A stretch of DNA of 64,000 nt from Mugil cephalus (Eukaryota > Chordata > Actinopteri > Mugiliformes > Mugilidae): contig NC_061771.1 of the NCBI RefSeq assembly GCF_022458985.1, positions 15,353,001 to 15,417,000 on the forward strand, given 5' to 3'. Of this stretch, positions 35,601 to 50,600 are shown piece by piece; position 1 is the first letter of the stretch, and each line of letters starts with the position of its first letter. The position numbers and the translations under genes are program-made. A model generated the notes under the pieces. It saw only the letters and a program-made list of their open reading frames with translations, had not been told where the DNA came from and ran no database searches.

Positions 35601-38600
35601 TTTTTTTTTCTTTTTCCTGCAACACATTAGTGTTGTGTGTTCACTATGAGCGACCAGGGCACAAGTAAGGCTCAGCGATACTGGGAATTTGGTATCGATC
35701 CTTTACCGAGTAAATACAGGCTACTAGTATCGCTGATACCAATACCAATGGTATTTTTCTTGAAGTGTCATGATCACTGAATCCCTTTTTAATTTTCCCT
35801 TTAGTCAGTTAATTATGATTATGATAAAATACAGGACAAACATTTAGGAAAATAAACATTTTTTTCTTAACTAATTACAATATGAAACAAATTAACAGTA
35901 TGAAATTTAAATAATTCCCTTTTAGTACACTCAATTCTTTTAGAAAAAAAAAGTAATTCATGCAAAATAAGAAAAAGGAACAATGTAACAAAAATAGAAC
36001 AACATAGCAACAATAGAAAATAAAGTCAGTAACAAAGTCAGCTGAGCGAAATAAGTAAATAAAAGCAACAATGTAATAATAAAAACAAAAGTTGCCCAGA
36101 GATGGAAAAGTTGTCTCGTTTAATTTTTACCACAGAAGTGATTCTACATCCTGTGTTGTTGTCTTCTCTTCCGAGTCCCAGTACCAACGCATGTCAATAA
36201 CGGCTGCTGTGATGCTAGGATTCGACTATCAAACTCTGTCCATATCCATCCCCACCTTTTACCACAGGTGGGGATGGAGACGCCTTAGAGAGAAGCTGCA
36301 CTTTTGCATGAACTCTGTGATGAATAATTTGTTGGACGTATAGAAGAGAAACTGCAACAAAAGTATCATCGTACTGGAATCAATCCAATACCAATATTGC
36401 CTTGGTATCGATACTGTTGATATTAAGCCTATAGGCACAAGTTAAGGCTTCGGCTGAATGAAGCCTTCCTGTCTGTAAAAAGGCGCTCACTTTCCTGGCG
36501 TCTGATTGACGGATGTAATGTAAATGTGGGCTTAGCACGTTGACTTTCTCTTAAGACACTCGGTGCGTCACACATCTCTCATGTAAATAAACCTGAATAA
36601 AACACTAATCATGAACTCTCTCCACTTTCCCAGCCCTAAATAAAAAGGTTGTGATCATGTCGGCTTCAAATACAAACAAACAAACAAACAAAAAAAAAAT
36701 CCAGCTCTCCAAGTTTCTTGTAATGAATGAAATATTCCACCCGAGCATCTTACAGAGCGATTGATCTGAGCATCTTAAAGCTGCTGTGCAAGATTAGTAG
36801 GATTTGCAACCGTTCCCCAAAAGCAAATGTGTTGACAAACCTTGAATCTGAGGATCTTTTCACACGCATCCTCCTTGAGACAGACAGCTGATTTTTTTTT
36901 CTCTTTTCATTACTGGGAAAAAGACTTGACAGCCACACTAGTGCCCCTGTCAGGTGGTATTTAGGCACGGTGGCGCCTGTGACCAGACTAACATGACATT
37001 GCCGTGGTGGGTTCAGAATTCGAATTAGCATGAAGCACAAAGTGCAACTGACACTCGAGGTGAATTTGAGCAGTTTTTTTTCCTTTGAGGGGCGGAGGGG
37101 TGAGCAGGTTTGCAGGTTGAGCCGTCATTGCATGTGTAACAACAGGTAAATTAGCTTTTACTACAAGTCGGAGAGTTCTCTTTAGGAACGCAAATACATG
37201 TTTTTGTGATTTAAAAATGTTTTTATTGTTGGGAGTTGGTGACGACATCTGTTTGCACTCAGTGCATTTGGTTAGCACTTCATTCCCCTGGGCTTATGGC
37301 TCCAAACAGCAGGCTGTGACTCCCAAATCACTCCTCTCATTCTCAATTAATTGAACTCATTAGAGCCTTTAAATTGGAGATTTAAAGATACGCAGTAAAC
37401 ACAGGACTCAGCACAACAGGCAGCCAGCTTTGTTACTCCCAATTAGAGGGATAATTGGCACTTTATTTCTACAATTCAAGTTCAAACACATCTAGACTCC
37501 CTGGAGGGTTACCACGGAGTTTCACTATTTGCAGCGATGTTGAGCTGGGCCCATTGCAATGCAGAGCCACTGGCTGCCTACATGATGAGCTCCTTGGAAA
37601 TGTCATATCATGAATATTCATTTGTTTCCTTAGCCTTGTTTTGTTCCATAATCTCCGGTGAGGCATTGCGGCGCGCGTGCGGAGCAGGAATGACGGTTTG
37701 TCTAACCCTCAGCCAGCTTTCTGCGAGTGCTGGATTACACAGTGTTTCTTACGCCGTTTCAGCGCAGTCATAATTAATTACTGATCAGTGCTTTCAGCCC
37801 TGAGCAGAATGTAGAACCAAATCTTTTCTCCACAGGCCTTTGCTTTGGAGCACCGCTCAACACGTCTTGTCTCGTTGTCGATAATGACATTTGAAGAGTG
37901 CAACTCATTGAATGTATTAACTTTTCTGCTCCTGGAAAAAAAGTTTTCTTTAATTTTTAGGCACAAAAAACACTTTGAAGAGCCACTGAAATGCATCTGG
38001 TTGATATTTTTTGACACTTTGTTGAATGCACCTCTTAAATTTTGACAAGTTACAAATATATAAGTTATGCATAGATTAGATTTGACATAATCGTACATAA
38101 GTCCCACTTCAGGAAATTATTTTCGCCTATTTAAAGGCCGTCAGGTGTCACGTATCCATTACTTTTCACTGGGGTATACACGTGGGGTATACACTTGCAA
38201 CAACATAAGGTGCACTATATATGAAAACTAACGTACTGCAGTATAACCAGCCTGCACTAAATTCCCCTTCATGACTGTTAGAATTATTTTTACTATTACT
38301 CTGAGATAGGCTGGTTTCATATAAATAACATTTACTTAAGCGTGGCTGCAGTAGCCTGAACACAAAGATGACATCTTTAAAACTAATATTATGAGAAATT
38401 GGACTTGACTATTAACATATTAGAGTGTAACCACTTCATATTTTCTATTATTTCAGCAACCCGCTAAATTAATCAGAGCGCTAGATGTTGCAGCTATTTG
38501 GAATAAATTACATTGGAATTATTGTGTTTTCTTAATGTATCGTAAGTTTAGCGTTATTGCATTGATTTCTCTTGATGAGATTTATCAAGAGTGTTGGAGT

Positions 38601-41600
38601 GAGGGAGAGAGGGTTGATGACAAAGACTCAGCCAGGTTGGTGAGCTGCCAGGGCCACTCAAAAATGCAATTTTTTGTTAGCTTCTCTACGGTTTCTCATG
38701 AATAAGAAAGGATATACAGCAAGGCTTATTTGAAATATAACGTACTATGGCTAGAAGAAAGTGTTTCCATTAATAAAGCGATTGTGCATCAACAAACATT
38801 TTTACTTCACTGCTGATTTACAAGCAACGAGATTCAACTGGAGACGAATCTCCACTCGGTTCACCTATTTGAAGCTCCAATCCTCATATCAGCGTTGAAG
38901 GATTATCTTATTTTATCTTATGTTACCTGTCCTCTCTTACACCAATTCACTGGCTCAGATTAAGCTGCCACAGAGTTTAAACGATGGAAATGAGGCGGTC
39001 ATTGATCAGTTACATTTACTCTGCTATTATTCCTAGACACCTTTTAATTGTATGAGATACTTCCTGACGGTTCATTATTTGTCTCTCCTCGGCCTCTACT
39101 GCTTCACTAAGGAGAGCATAAACACACACACGGCAAAACATTAGGTACGGCATTCAAAATAAAAGCATTGCTCTTTCATGATTATAATTATGTTTAGTCT
39201 GTGACGACACAGCATTGGATTTGGATTTAGTTTGTGGTGCTGTTAAACTGGATTGAACTGTTATTTAGCTTATCCCACTGACTAAGATGATGATGACAAA
39301 ATAATATAAACATGTGTCGGTATGATACAATTCAATGTTACTACAAACCACAGCTTATTCAGCTGGCAAATCATCCCAACCCGGTGCAAGACTGAACACT
39401 TTAGACGCTCCTTTGTGCCCGCTGACAGCAGACGGCTCTGATCCCACTGAACTGATATGTAGCCATTTTTATAGTCACTTTATCCACAAAGGTTGTCACT
39501 TTGCTCTTGTGCACTTTGTTCTTGTTGACTTGTGTTTGTTCTATCTAATGGCTTTTTGGTTGCCTGCTCTCTGTGTCCTGTTTCATTTCTTTTTTGGTCA
39601 CTGCTGTATTTTCTCTTGACTTGTGCTGCGGTAGCATTTGAATTTCTACAATGGGGATCAATAAAGGATTATCTTATATTATCTTATCTTATCTTAGCTT
39701 CTAAAATGAAAACTCATTTGAATCAGCAGCTGTTATTTTCTGTTATTTTAAACATTTTTTTTTCATTTAATGCAGGACAAATATGAGAATGTGTTTGTTT
39801 TCACTACTGTAACTAACGAAATGGTAACTGTGTGTATTTTTAAGTTACTGTTACAAACTCCAGCAAACTAAAGCATTTTATGTTGAGTCAATGAATTATT
39901 TCGAACATTTCAAACATAAAATATGTAACCATTTCTAAATACAAAAGAAAGGAATAATGATTATAAACAAAAACAAACAAAAGGAAGAAGTAAACACTTT
40001 TGTTTTACTCTTTTAATCTTAAAGTCAACTATTCCTTTTCTCCCCCCATTTATACTGAACTCACTGGAGTTACCCACGTTGTCGGCGACACCTCAAAGAA
40101 AACTGCTCTACATTTTTTACTACAGCCTGTATGGAGAGAACTATAATAGATGATGTGTTATATTTGGCTTGAAATGCACCGTTAATGTAGCAGGGACCCT
40201 CCCCGGTGCCTGCATCTAATTTGGCTCCAAGCATGGCGGTGTATGAACGTTGGCTTGTACATCTCAGTTGTCTCGTTGTCAGTGGAGTTTTCCCTCACGT
40301 ATTTTACACCCTCATGGTGCTGGCTTACACTCGCATGCGGGTGTGTTATCATTGGTGTGTGTGTGTTTTGTCTCCTGTGTCTGCAGATCATTTAACAGCA
40401 GACATAAATCACGGTCGTTACAGGGGCCTCCATCGCCTTTTGTGATAATTATAGTCCTCTCAAAAATAGAAATGTGCTTATAAGTGGCTGATAACATTTA
40501 GACAGTTACAAGCTTATCCTGTTGTCAACATGTCATATTGAGTTAATTGAGTCACATCGGTTTATATTTTTGTGAAGTGGTAACAGTTAATAATAATAAT
40601 GAGCACTTTTAAAATTACAAAGTCCTAAGCAATGACACAAAAAATTGCAGTTTTATAAACGGGCACATAAGAAAAGTTTGTTTTATGGAGCTCACAGAGT
40701 CAGCAGATCAGCTGTGAGGCTCTGGTTGTGAAAGCCCCCTTCACTTTTGTTTTTATTCGGCTTGGTCCCTGGGACAGACTGAAGACCTCTGTCCAAGGAT
40801 CTCAAGGTATATGGTTCTGGTTAAAAGCATGGCCGTTGAATTCTTGTACTGTCTAAAGTTGGGAGATTGCTTTATTTTTCTTTAAGTAAAAAGACTGTTA
40901 CAATAATCCAGTAAATAGTCTCTGTGTCTTAATGTATAAAAAGGGTCGGATTTTGAAAAGGTCTCTGAGATGGTGAAAACAAGGACTGGATGACTTCATT
41001 TGGGTGGAAATAGTTTGCAGGATTTCAGTCTGGTCCAAGTTCTGTTGCAGGAAGTTGTTACACAACCATTTTTTTTCATCATGGAGGCAGTTGCTTAATA
41101 CACTCAAGGTTCCCAAGTCTGAGGTGTTAACAGGCAGTTGGAGATTTGAGTGTCATCTACTTGAAAATGGAGTGAGACACCATCTCGGGGAGTCTCGTGT
41201 TCAAGAAGAAGTTTGTACAAAGAAAATGGTCCTAAAACCGACCCTTGAGGCACACCATACATCATATTACAGACAGGTGATTTATAATTATTCACAGAAA
41301 CATAAAATGTCCTGTTTACAAGGACAGGCCGTTGAGGGGTTTTCTCTGCTATTCCCACTGGCCAGGTTTAACATTGCAGTGCATGATGAGGTTTTTATTA
41401 TGCAGGTGGTTCAGGAAGACAGAATAATAATTCAACTAAATCCTTCTCTCATTATCCAAAGGGCACGTGTTGTGTTTGTGGCCAATGTGCAGTCCCTTGA
41501 TTCTTGTCCTACTTCCCTAAATAAGAATATGAGTGCTACGCCAAGACATTCTTAGATTATAATGAGGCAAATTATACATTGAGCCAAAGCGTATACTTCA

Positions 41601-44600
41601 TATCACTAAAATGTTGAAGTTACAAATTCCCTGCACACATCAGTCTGTCAAGACTCCACAAGCTCCAAGAGCTTATGAAGTCTTGAGTCAAATGGAGAAT
41701 CTTTTTATTTTTCTCAGTAGCTTTGACAACCCAACATTTCTACAGGAAAACCAGGAGGACGATACTAGCTGGTCAAAGTAGCCTGTATTTATACTTGCAC
41801 TCCAAGGCTAGGGCTAAAAGCCACATTGGCTGAAAGATTTAACAAAGGTGGCAGGCCAAAAGACGTTGACGCGGCCCTCCACAGATGCCAGCATTGTGCC
41901 ACTTACTCCCTGACTTTGACAGCTCTCGCAGAGAACAGAGAGCAGAGAGTGTGCACTGAATAAAAACCAACCACTTACCTTAAAATAACAATTGTGGGGG
42001 AATCGTTTCATGATACAAAACAGGAAGGAGAGGTGGATTTCTGCATTTTATAAACTATACATTAAGAGTCTTTCCCACATACATGGTGTTTGAAGTATTT
42101 CTTGTGTACTGTAACTGTAACTGTAACCGTCATTCCACATGGTGGCCCTTTATTTACAGCAGGGCATTTCCAATAAGTAACATAAAACGACTGATGTCTC
42201 TTCTGTTGTTACCCAGGGTTTTGCACATTGCATTGGTCACGCAAACAAGTGTTTGTTATTTTATCACCATTTCAGTGTCTCGAACAGTCAGGCTCGGGGT
42301 ATATCTTGTACTTTAGTGTGCCCTGAAGGCAGTTTTGAAGCTTGCATGTGTGTGTAAAGGTTCTTAGTCATCCAGGTCATGGTAGGTGGTATATCCAAAA
42401 AAACAAAACAAAAAAAACAAACAAAGCAGAAACAAGGGGATTTGTTTCCCTTGAACTGGACTTTCTTGAAGAGAAAACTCATCCAGATAACTTCAGTTAG
42501 TCCATGACTGGTGGTGAGGTATTTGTTTTTTTTTGGTAGATGGGCAGTGACTTAAAGTCACATAACTAGGATTCAGTGCTGCCAGATATTACACTGAGAA
42601 TAAATAAAGTAGTTTTTGCAAGCCTCCATGTTTAATCCTTAGGTTACTGCGGTTCCATGCAAATAGAATATCATTCATTTTAAATGCACTGTCCTAGCGT
42701 GTGATTTTCTTTTGCAAGTTATTTTAGTACATCGGCTTGGGCCAAAATATGATAATTTTAAACCAATAGTGCGATATTTCTTCATTTCCCATCTGGCAAC
42801 ACTGCTAGGATCTGTAATGAGTAGATATTTACCTGTAATCAGAGGAATCTGTTCTGATCTAGTTTTCCTTCCACAATGAATGGAACAGTTAATGACCAGA
42901 GTCTCTACTGTGAAGGCGTGGATGGGGTGAAAATGTATATAGACTGAGGTTAAGACTGTGCTGTGAACTGATGTTGGATAATGTGGGTTCCAATTATACA
43001 TCCTGGCTGACATTCTGTATAAATATAAACTGTGCAAAATCTTCTTTTTACGTGTGGGCATGGTTTACCAATACATCAGCCTGTGGGTAGCCTTGGGCTG
43101 TTCGTTCCTTACCTGAGTTGAGCTGTGAATGTGCTGGTGCGCTTCACAGCAGCTTACTCATTTGACCAACAATTCCTTTCTCTGCCCATGGCAAACACAG
43201 CTTCGCTGACAGGACGGATCGATTCCACACTACCCAAGTTTTAAAGCAGGGGAATGGAAAGAGAGTTCCTTTTTCTTTGCTGCTTCCACTTCAAACATTG
43301 TGGTCAATGGTATTCGGGAGACAGACTGCACATTAACATGTCGTCCATGTAATGAATGGCAGCCAGAACGAGGGTGGTCGGTTTCTGTTACTACAGGCAA
43401 AATGTAATATTATCTCCGTTGAAGTCATTGAAGTGAAAAGAAATTGCGGCAACGTGTTGCTCAGTTTATCTTTGTTTGTATGAGGGAAGAAGCTGTATTG
43501 CTGTAATAAATTTGTGAAGCCCAATGAACTGACGCAAGGTCAGAAAATCTCTGCGGGGTCACAGTTTATTTCACGGCTCTGTAATTTCCTAGAAAGTTTA
43601 TTGGGAAGATTTGTATAAATTTGACCAAACAGCTATTTTTGACTGAAAACCCAAAATGGTCACTGAAGTGAATTCCCACACGTGGCAGGTCTTTCACTTC
43701 TATTGAGTTAATCAGCAAACCATTTTAGCTAAGCCAGCATGAATTCAGATTTCTATCGTAATCGTTTACGTCAAGCACGTGTTGACGCGATGCCTTGCCC
43801 ATCTGTAACATTAATGTCAGCGAAGGAACGCCTCCGGAGGAGCAAAGTTGACATCTCGGGTTATTTGTGTGCTCGCTCTGAAGCAAAACACTGCAAACAA
43901 ATTAGGTATGTGCTGTGACCTGTGAGAGGGACCCTGGGAGTTCCATAATTATGCAGACCTCTCCCCTGCAGCTACGTCTGGTCATGTTTTGACAGTCATT
44001 CCAAAGCTGCTGCTGAAGGATGCACAGTGAGAAGCCTTTTTTTTTTTTCCACATGTTTGTCTTCATTACCTTTCATTTCACTTGTCATCAAGTCTTACGC
44101 AAATACACTTTCAGTGACTGCTGTTGTTAAAGAAAACTCTTTCCGCCCTCCTGATAGCTTGACGACAATTGAAGCTTTCAGTGTTGTGAAGGTGTTTTTT
44201 CTTTTTCAATCCAACAAGGTTATATTTAGTACTTGCTGCACAGCTTCTGCAAATCACAGTCTTGCACAGTTGCGTTAAAATAAGTTTGAAGTAACAAGAG
44301 TGTGCAAAATTAAATTATTTTGATGGTGATACTATGACGAGGTGTGCGAGGCTAGGGCTCTAGTTGTGTCTAGATGTTGGTGTTGGTGGAGCAGAGTTAA
44401 GGTGCTTTTAGAGTACTGCAGGGCCTTGACGCAGAGTCATACAAATATGTGTATCTCCAAACCTCCTCAGTTAACCTTACAGTCTTTACTGATCCAAAAC
44501 CAAATAAATATGTGCACCGCAGAGATGGAGAAGCAGCTGGAAATACTAGAGCAGAAAGATGCTACTACCAAGCAGACAAATCACAGCTCTTGCGGTCTGT

Positions 44601-47600
44601 GTCGCTACAGCGTGTGTAGGGACATCGAGAACCGGTTCTAACTGGTTCAGTTCATCGACATCATTAGCCTTCATGCTAATCGATTGCTCTTATCGACTTT
44701 TCGTGACGAATCTTTATGTGCCAGTCCAGATGGTGGCGGTAATGCACCTAAATGTTGTTTGCAAACTGTCATAAAATGCAAGAAGAAGAATCGTTACGTC
44801 GAAGCGCGTCATTCACATCATGTGACACTCACGTGACGAAAGAGGGAGACACGATGGCAGATGATGGAGAGACTGAAACGGTGTCTTCACGTCTCCAGAG
44901 ACGACTGTAACAGGGCAACGTGCAATTTATGCGGCACCGCAATTTCAAGCAAGGGCGAAAGCACCACCAACATGGTGAAGCATTTGTCGACAATGCACGG
45001 CATTAAATACAGAGAGTGCCATGTGTTCGACAATCTTGGTCAACAACTGCAGCTGCCTCTAAGTCTCAGCAGAGCAGCGCTAGTGAGGATCCAGTGACCA
45101 ATTTCCTTTTTGTTTTCTAACTCAAGCTCTTATCTCTTGTTTAGAAACTCAATAAAACTGCTGCTGTTTACACAAAATCACACATTTTCTAAGCCAAAAA
45201 TTCACAGGAGGAATTGATAACGGTGTTGGTATCAATAAAATCTCATCAATGCCCATCCCTAACCGTGTATTTACATTTCTTGGGAGGTGCGCATCAGTTA
45301 CGGCGCTAGGCTCTTCGAAGGCCCTGCCAACTTAACGCCGAAGTATAAACCGCCCATTAGGCTGACGGACACTTTGAGAGGCATCGGCTAATCAGGATAA
45401 GGTGGAGATGAGAGGAGGACGGCTACACAATGGACGTCTGAAAGACAGAGTGACAGGGCTACAATACATTTAAAGAATGGGGACTGGTTGGCTCAGAGCA
45501 CTTGTGCATGTTAAACCCCGGTTTCCTTCCGCCTTACATTACTTCCACCGTTGTATCTTAATGCCCCACGTTTAAATGATCAGATTACTTTGCCATGTCG
45601 GCTGTTTTTACCGAACTTGGAAATCCAATTTTAATTACTCTGCACCTGCCACCTGGAACAACAAGCACCAGACCTGTCTTTTGTGTTTCTTTTTATCTTT
45701 AGGGCAAGGTGAGGTACTCATTTTGATCTCATTGTACCTGCAGCTGTCCTTGTTTCTGGTTCATTTTTGGTTTTAATTAAAGCGTTCTGTTTACTAATTA
45801 TTTCAGGATTTTACTTTACTAATTTAAAATTTGATTTTTGTGTTGTTGTTTGTGTGCCTGCATCGTGAATGACGCCGTCACCTGGATGCGTCTCCAAAAT
45901 GAAATAGTGGAATTCAGATGAAAATTTAACAGAAACATAGATCATCGACCAATAGTGGAGATTTTGACATTGAAAGCCGAGTGTGACTGCCTGCTGGATT
46001 TACCCGTGGATTTTTTTTTTTTTACCCTGCAACTGGCAACCTCTCCAGGGTGTAGCTCTTGTACATTTCCAGGTGGAATAAGCTGCCCTCCCTCTAACGA
46101 ATAAGCGGGAATGAGGAGGTATTTTCAGTGCTGGAAAACGGGTATTAATTTAGACCTCCCCTCTGTTATTAATTACCAGCATTCCACACTCTAAAAGATG
46201 TGCCAAAGATCATTTCCTCATTCATTAGTTTATTGATTTCCATAATGATGAACATATGGCAAGCTTGTCTGCACCAGTGCATAAGCTGTTAAATCCCAAC
46301 AAGCGTTCGCAATTTCAAATTTTCCGAGATGATATTGGAAGTTGTCGAGAGTAGTCCGTGCCAAGGTGAAACCAAAGCCTTGCCAGCTTAATGCTGTGGC
46401 CATTTATTAAAACTGGGTTACTGCCAGAATCTTGTCACTTTGAAAGTTATATCAGAAGGGCCTTTAACTCTTGTGTTCCACTACAGAAATGAACACCAGG
46501 CTGAAGAGAGAGCTTGCTTTTCAAGAATTGGGTCTCATTGTGCAACAGTTACATGCTTTCCCCTCCGGTCGCCCTCCGAAGTCTCGCATCTCAAGTGAAG
46601 CTCAAGCTACAAGTGAAGATGGCCGCAGACTACACTGAGTTTTTCCCAGGAAAGCCCGCTTGGTGCTTCTTTTACCCAAAAGAAACGTGCTGAAAATATG
46701 CTCTGCTTAAAAGGGAGCATGTGCTGACGGCCTAAAGCAAACCTCTAATGAGCTTTGTGGAATTAATGCTCTAATTAGATAAGTGTCAAATGTTTTGCGT
46801 GAAGAAAATATCGAGAATACTTTCGTTTGTTGTTACGGTGTAGCCCTATAAACGGCCCAGAGTTTTGCTCATTATCGCCACCATAAGGTCATCAGTCAAG
46901 TGTAGACCAGAGTAAGAAAGTAAAGAGGAATATTCCTAGGAAAGTCTGAATTTTAAGAGGTAAATTCCCCCCATTCTTCTTATCTTGTGGCATTGTGTTA
47001 AGGCTCCAGGTCTCCTCCCTTAAGCATTTGTCAGGCACTCTGTAATCAATTTCGTTACTGAGCTACAGGCAGTTGGTTTATTAGGGAGTCAGGAGCAATT
47101 TTTATTCGTATTGTTGAGTTTACTCCCGGGAAAACCCATGTGTGGATCAGCAGTTTGCACTCTTCACACATAAAACCGCTCTTGCTTTCTGCTCACACCA
47201 GGAAGTGTACTAAGACTCGCATTAGGCGGCTTTTCATTCCGACATGGCACATTCACATACCTTGACGCTGTTGTGTCTTCTTCACTGTGTGCATTTAATA
47301 TTTTAATGCTCCGTTCCAACACTTATCTACTGAAAGATTTAGGCTTTAACAGTTGATCTTAGTTTAGTTTTTAGCCTTCTTTTGTCTTTTAACATATCCC
47401 AGAGCTGCCAACGGATTCCTTCGGTTGTTTTTTTTGTTTTGTTTTTTATGACACACAAACACACACACACACACGTTGTTTTCAGCTCCTGCCAAGACAA
47501 GACAACATTGTTACTATTTCTCAGAAGGATGGGGGCAGCCAACCCGATCTTGTCTGAACTGACACATTTGTGACTGCTTGAGTAGAATTCAGGCATTCGT

Positions 47601-50600
47601 GATGCGATCAGAAGAGATTAAGGTGACGATTCAAGAAGTGAATAACATTGACCATCTTGTGATAATACAGTGTCCTGCTGGGAAACTTTGGGACCTGGCA
47701 TTCATGTGGATGTTACTCAGACACGAACCACACACCTAGACCAAACCAGACACCCCCACCCCCATAGAAATGACACTCCTTGATGCCAGCAGCCATCCCC
47801 AGCAGGATGCAGTCTGACACACAAAAACAGTTTAGGAACAACTCAAAAAAACATGAAAAACAGCAGAAGGTGTTGACCCAGCCTCCAAATTCACTAGATC
47901 CCAAACTGATCAACTATCTGTAGGATGAACTGGAGCAAGCCTGATCCACAGAGGCCACTCCCCTCACTGATTTACTATAATTACTGTTGGATGTATTACT
48001 TGTTTTAGATATTTTAGATCAGGGATGTGAAACCCATTTCAGTTCAGGGGACCACATGCAGCCCAATTTGATCTCCAGTGAACCGGACCAGAAAGGTTAT
48101 AGCTTAATAACCTATGAGTAAAAACAACTCCAGACTTTTTTCCATTTGTGTTAGTGCAAAACAAGAACAAGAACATTAGGAGAATATCTACATTTGATAA
48201 ACTATCCTCCAAAAAGAAAGAAGAAAAAATATAAAAATTTTTCTGAAAAGTGCAATTTGTGCACATTGCTGAGTCTTGGCTCTCAGTGTTGTATTTTGTC
48301 CACTTCTCTAGAAACAAAATAAGGTCTAGCAGTTATTTCCATTGAAAAATTGCAGTCTTCTATGGAATTTTCCCCACACTTTGCAAATTCATCCAGCAGG
48401 CCAGATTTGACCCTCTGCCTTTGGCCTGGGGGCAATATATGTTTGACACCTGTGTTTTAGATTATTATTGACTGTCAAAAACAGTCAGTTGATGGTATCA
48501 TAAAATCATTGCACTGAAAGAAGTCAGAACCTTCGCCTTCCCCTTCTGGAAGCAAGAGTAAATACACAAACAAACTATTGATGTACGTCTGCAATCCACT
48601 GCACTTTAGTCACTTATTTCAATTTTCTACTTTAAGTGGTTTCTGATGAAGAAAAGCCACATCGATGGTAATCTGTGTCTGTCCTTTCCATCCGCTGCTT
48701 TTTTTTGTACAACACAGTGTTTCCTCTGGACAAAGTGTTTGTCTTTTATCTGGAACATCACAGCCCTTACTTGGGTGCTTCTATTTCGTCCCTCCTGACC
48801 GCCAGAGACAATGAAGTCATAGAACCTTGGTTACATTTGTAACTTGGGTTCTTGGGTTCCCTCTTTGCCGCTTCAGCTTCTCCCAATTTCAACTCAGTCA
48901 ACCATTTGTTATCTGATACGGAACACATGCTATGCTATGAAAAACAAAGTGATACCTGCTACTGATTAGCTTAATCAGCATGTTGGGAACTCGTTTGGCA
49001 GCGGCTCCGTTGTAACAGAAGTTCATTTTTATATAAAAATGCCACACTTTCGCTTTACGTAATGCTCAGATCATTACCATTACATTACATTTTAGAACCA
49101 CATAAAATGATTCTCTGGAGCATTAAGTGCTTTTCAAGACTGTCATGTCTGGCTCGCCGTCTTTTAACATGACATTGTGCGACCGCATAATGGATGACTC
49201 CGTCGGGGACATATTTGCGGTGAACACGTCTGGAGACGCTTTTCACTTGTGAGGAATTAATTTCCTCTGTGGCAACAAAACACAACACACACAGGCCAGC
49301 ACGTAGCTCCTTCAGGTATTTGGACACGTTCGAGGCTGATAATCGCTGGTGTTTTTGAACACAGGGAAACTTTTTAGCCTTACGGAATTTGGGCTACAAA
49401 TCTCCTGTACTACAGCAGCCTACAACGCTCTTTCAAACGTGCAACCATATCCAAACACAAATTGCAGTCATAACTTAAATAATCTCAACCAAAATCTCCA
49501 ACCATCCATTCTTAGATTTGCTTTTTCAACCACCACATCCCCTGAGAAAGGGTAGGTGTTGGATCTTGCGGAGCACAAACAGAGCCCCCCTGTGCCTCAG
49601 CGGTGTGTTTACATTCTAATCTATGTGATGGACCTGCTTGATAAGGCCGTGGGCACTTCTGCAGAATCAGGGAAACAAGAAAGAGATAATGGCTCAGTGC
49701 CAGCAGCAGCAGCAGCAGCACCAGTAGGCACCTTTAAGCAGCAGAGGACACTTGGGATAATGGATCCTTGGTGCCCCCCCCCACCCCCCACCCCCCGATG
49801 GCGCTGCCACAGCCTGTTTTCTTCCAACTGAGCTTTTGGAGGTGTCACAGCAGAGTGAGGCTGCTGCAAAAAACAAAGAGCTTGTTTCCCCGATACCAAG
49901 ATTTTTACAGGTTCTGTCATTTCTGGCTTTGTGCCAGTCATTATCAGGTTGGGATGGCGCCCGTGCACCTGTTCATAAACTCCAGCATTAGTGCATTTGG
50001 GCTTTCAGCTCACATCACCCAGTGCAAGGAGGTTAAACACAAAAGTCTTCCAGAGGAAAACACCTGAGCCCTGTCCAACCAAACTAACACTGTCGGCAGA
50101 ATATACCGAGAGGTCCAGGAAACATAATCCGTTACAAAGACGTAATTACATTTTCAGCCGAAGACTTATATTGCGGCTTGATAAATAAACATCTTCTCCA
50201 CTACAGAGAGACAAAGGATTATTGTTTTTATGTAGCACTTGTCCTTATCTAGGCAGAACGCTGCACCTGTAGCAAGATAATGACAATTGATTCTAAAACC
50301 AGGATTGGAATAATCTCAGATGTCAATGGATTTTTTTTTGCTTTTGCTTGCTTTAAGAAAATAGGATTTCGATTGTTCAGAGCTTGGTCAAACATTGTTT
50401 CTGCCGTTGTGCTCTTTGTCTGGTACAAACGCTGTGATATCAAGGTTTCAGGATGAAAGTTGTTTTTCAGTCATGTTTTTTAAATTTTTATCTTATCTTG
50501 GTTTGACTGATCCCATGTCAACAACTCTCCTTGCTGGTGGTGCATGGGCTGGGTTAGCTGACAGATGCAGGCAGGTTCTGTCATACTTGTGATTGCTGTA

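Noticed and set aside
38160..38195. Tandem ggggtatacac units
   Set aside because: Two partial copies only; a minor duplication.
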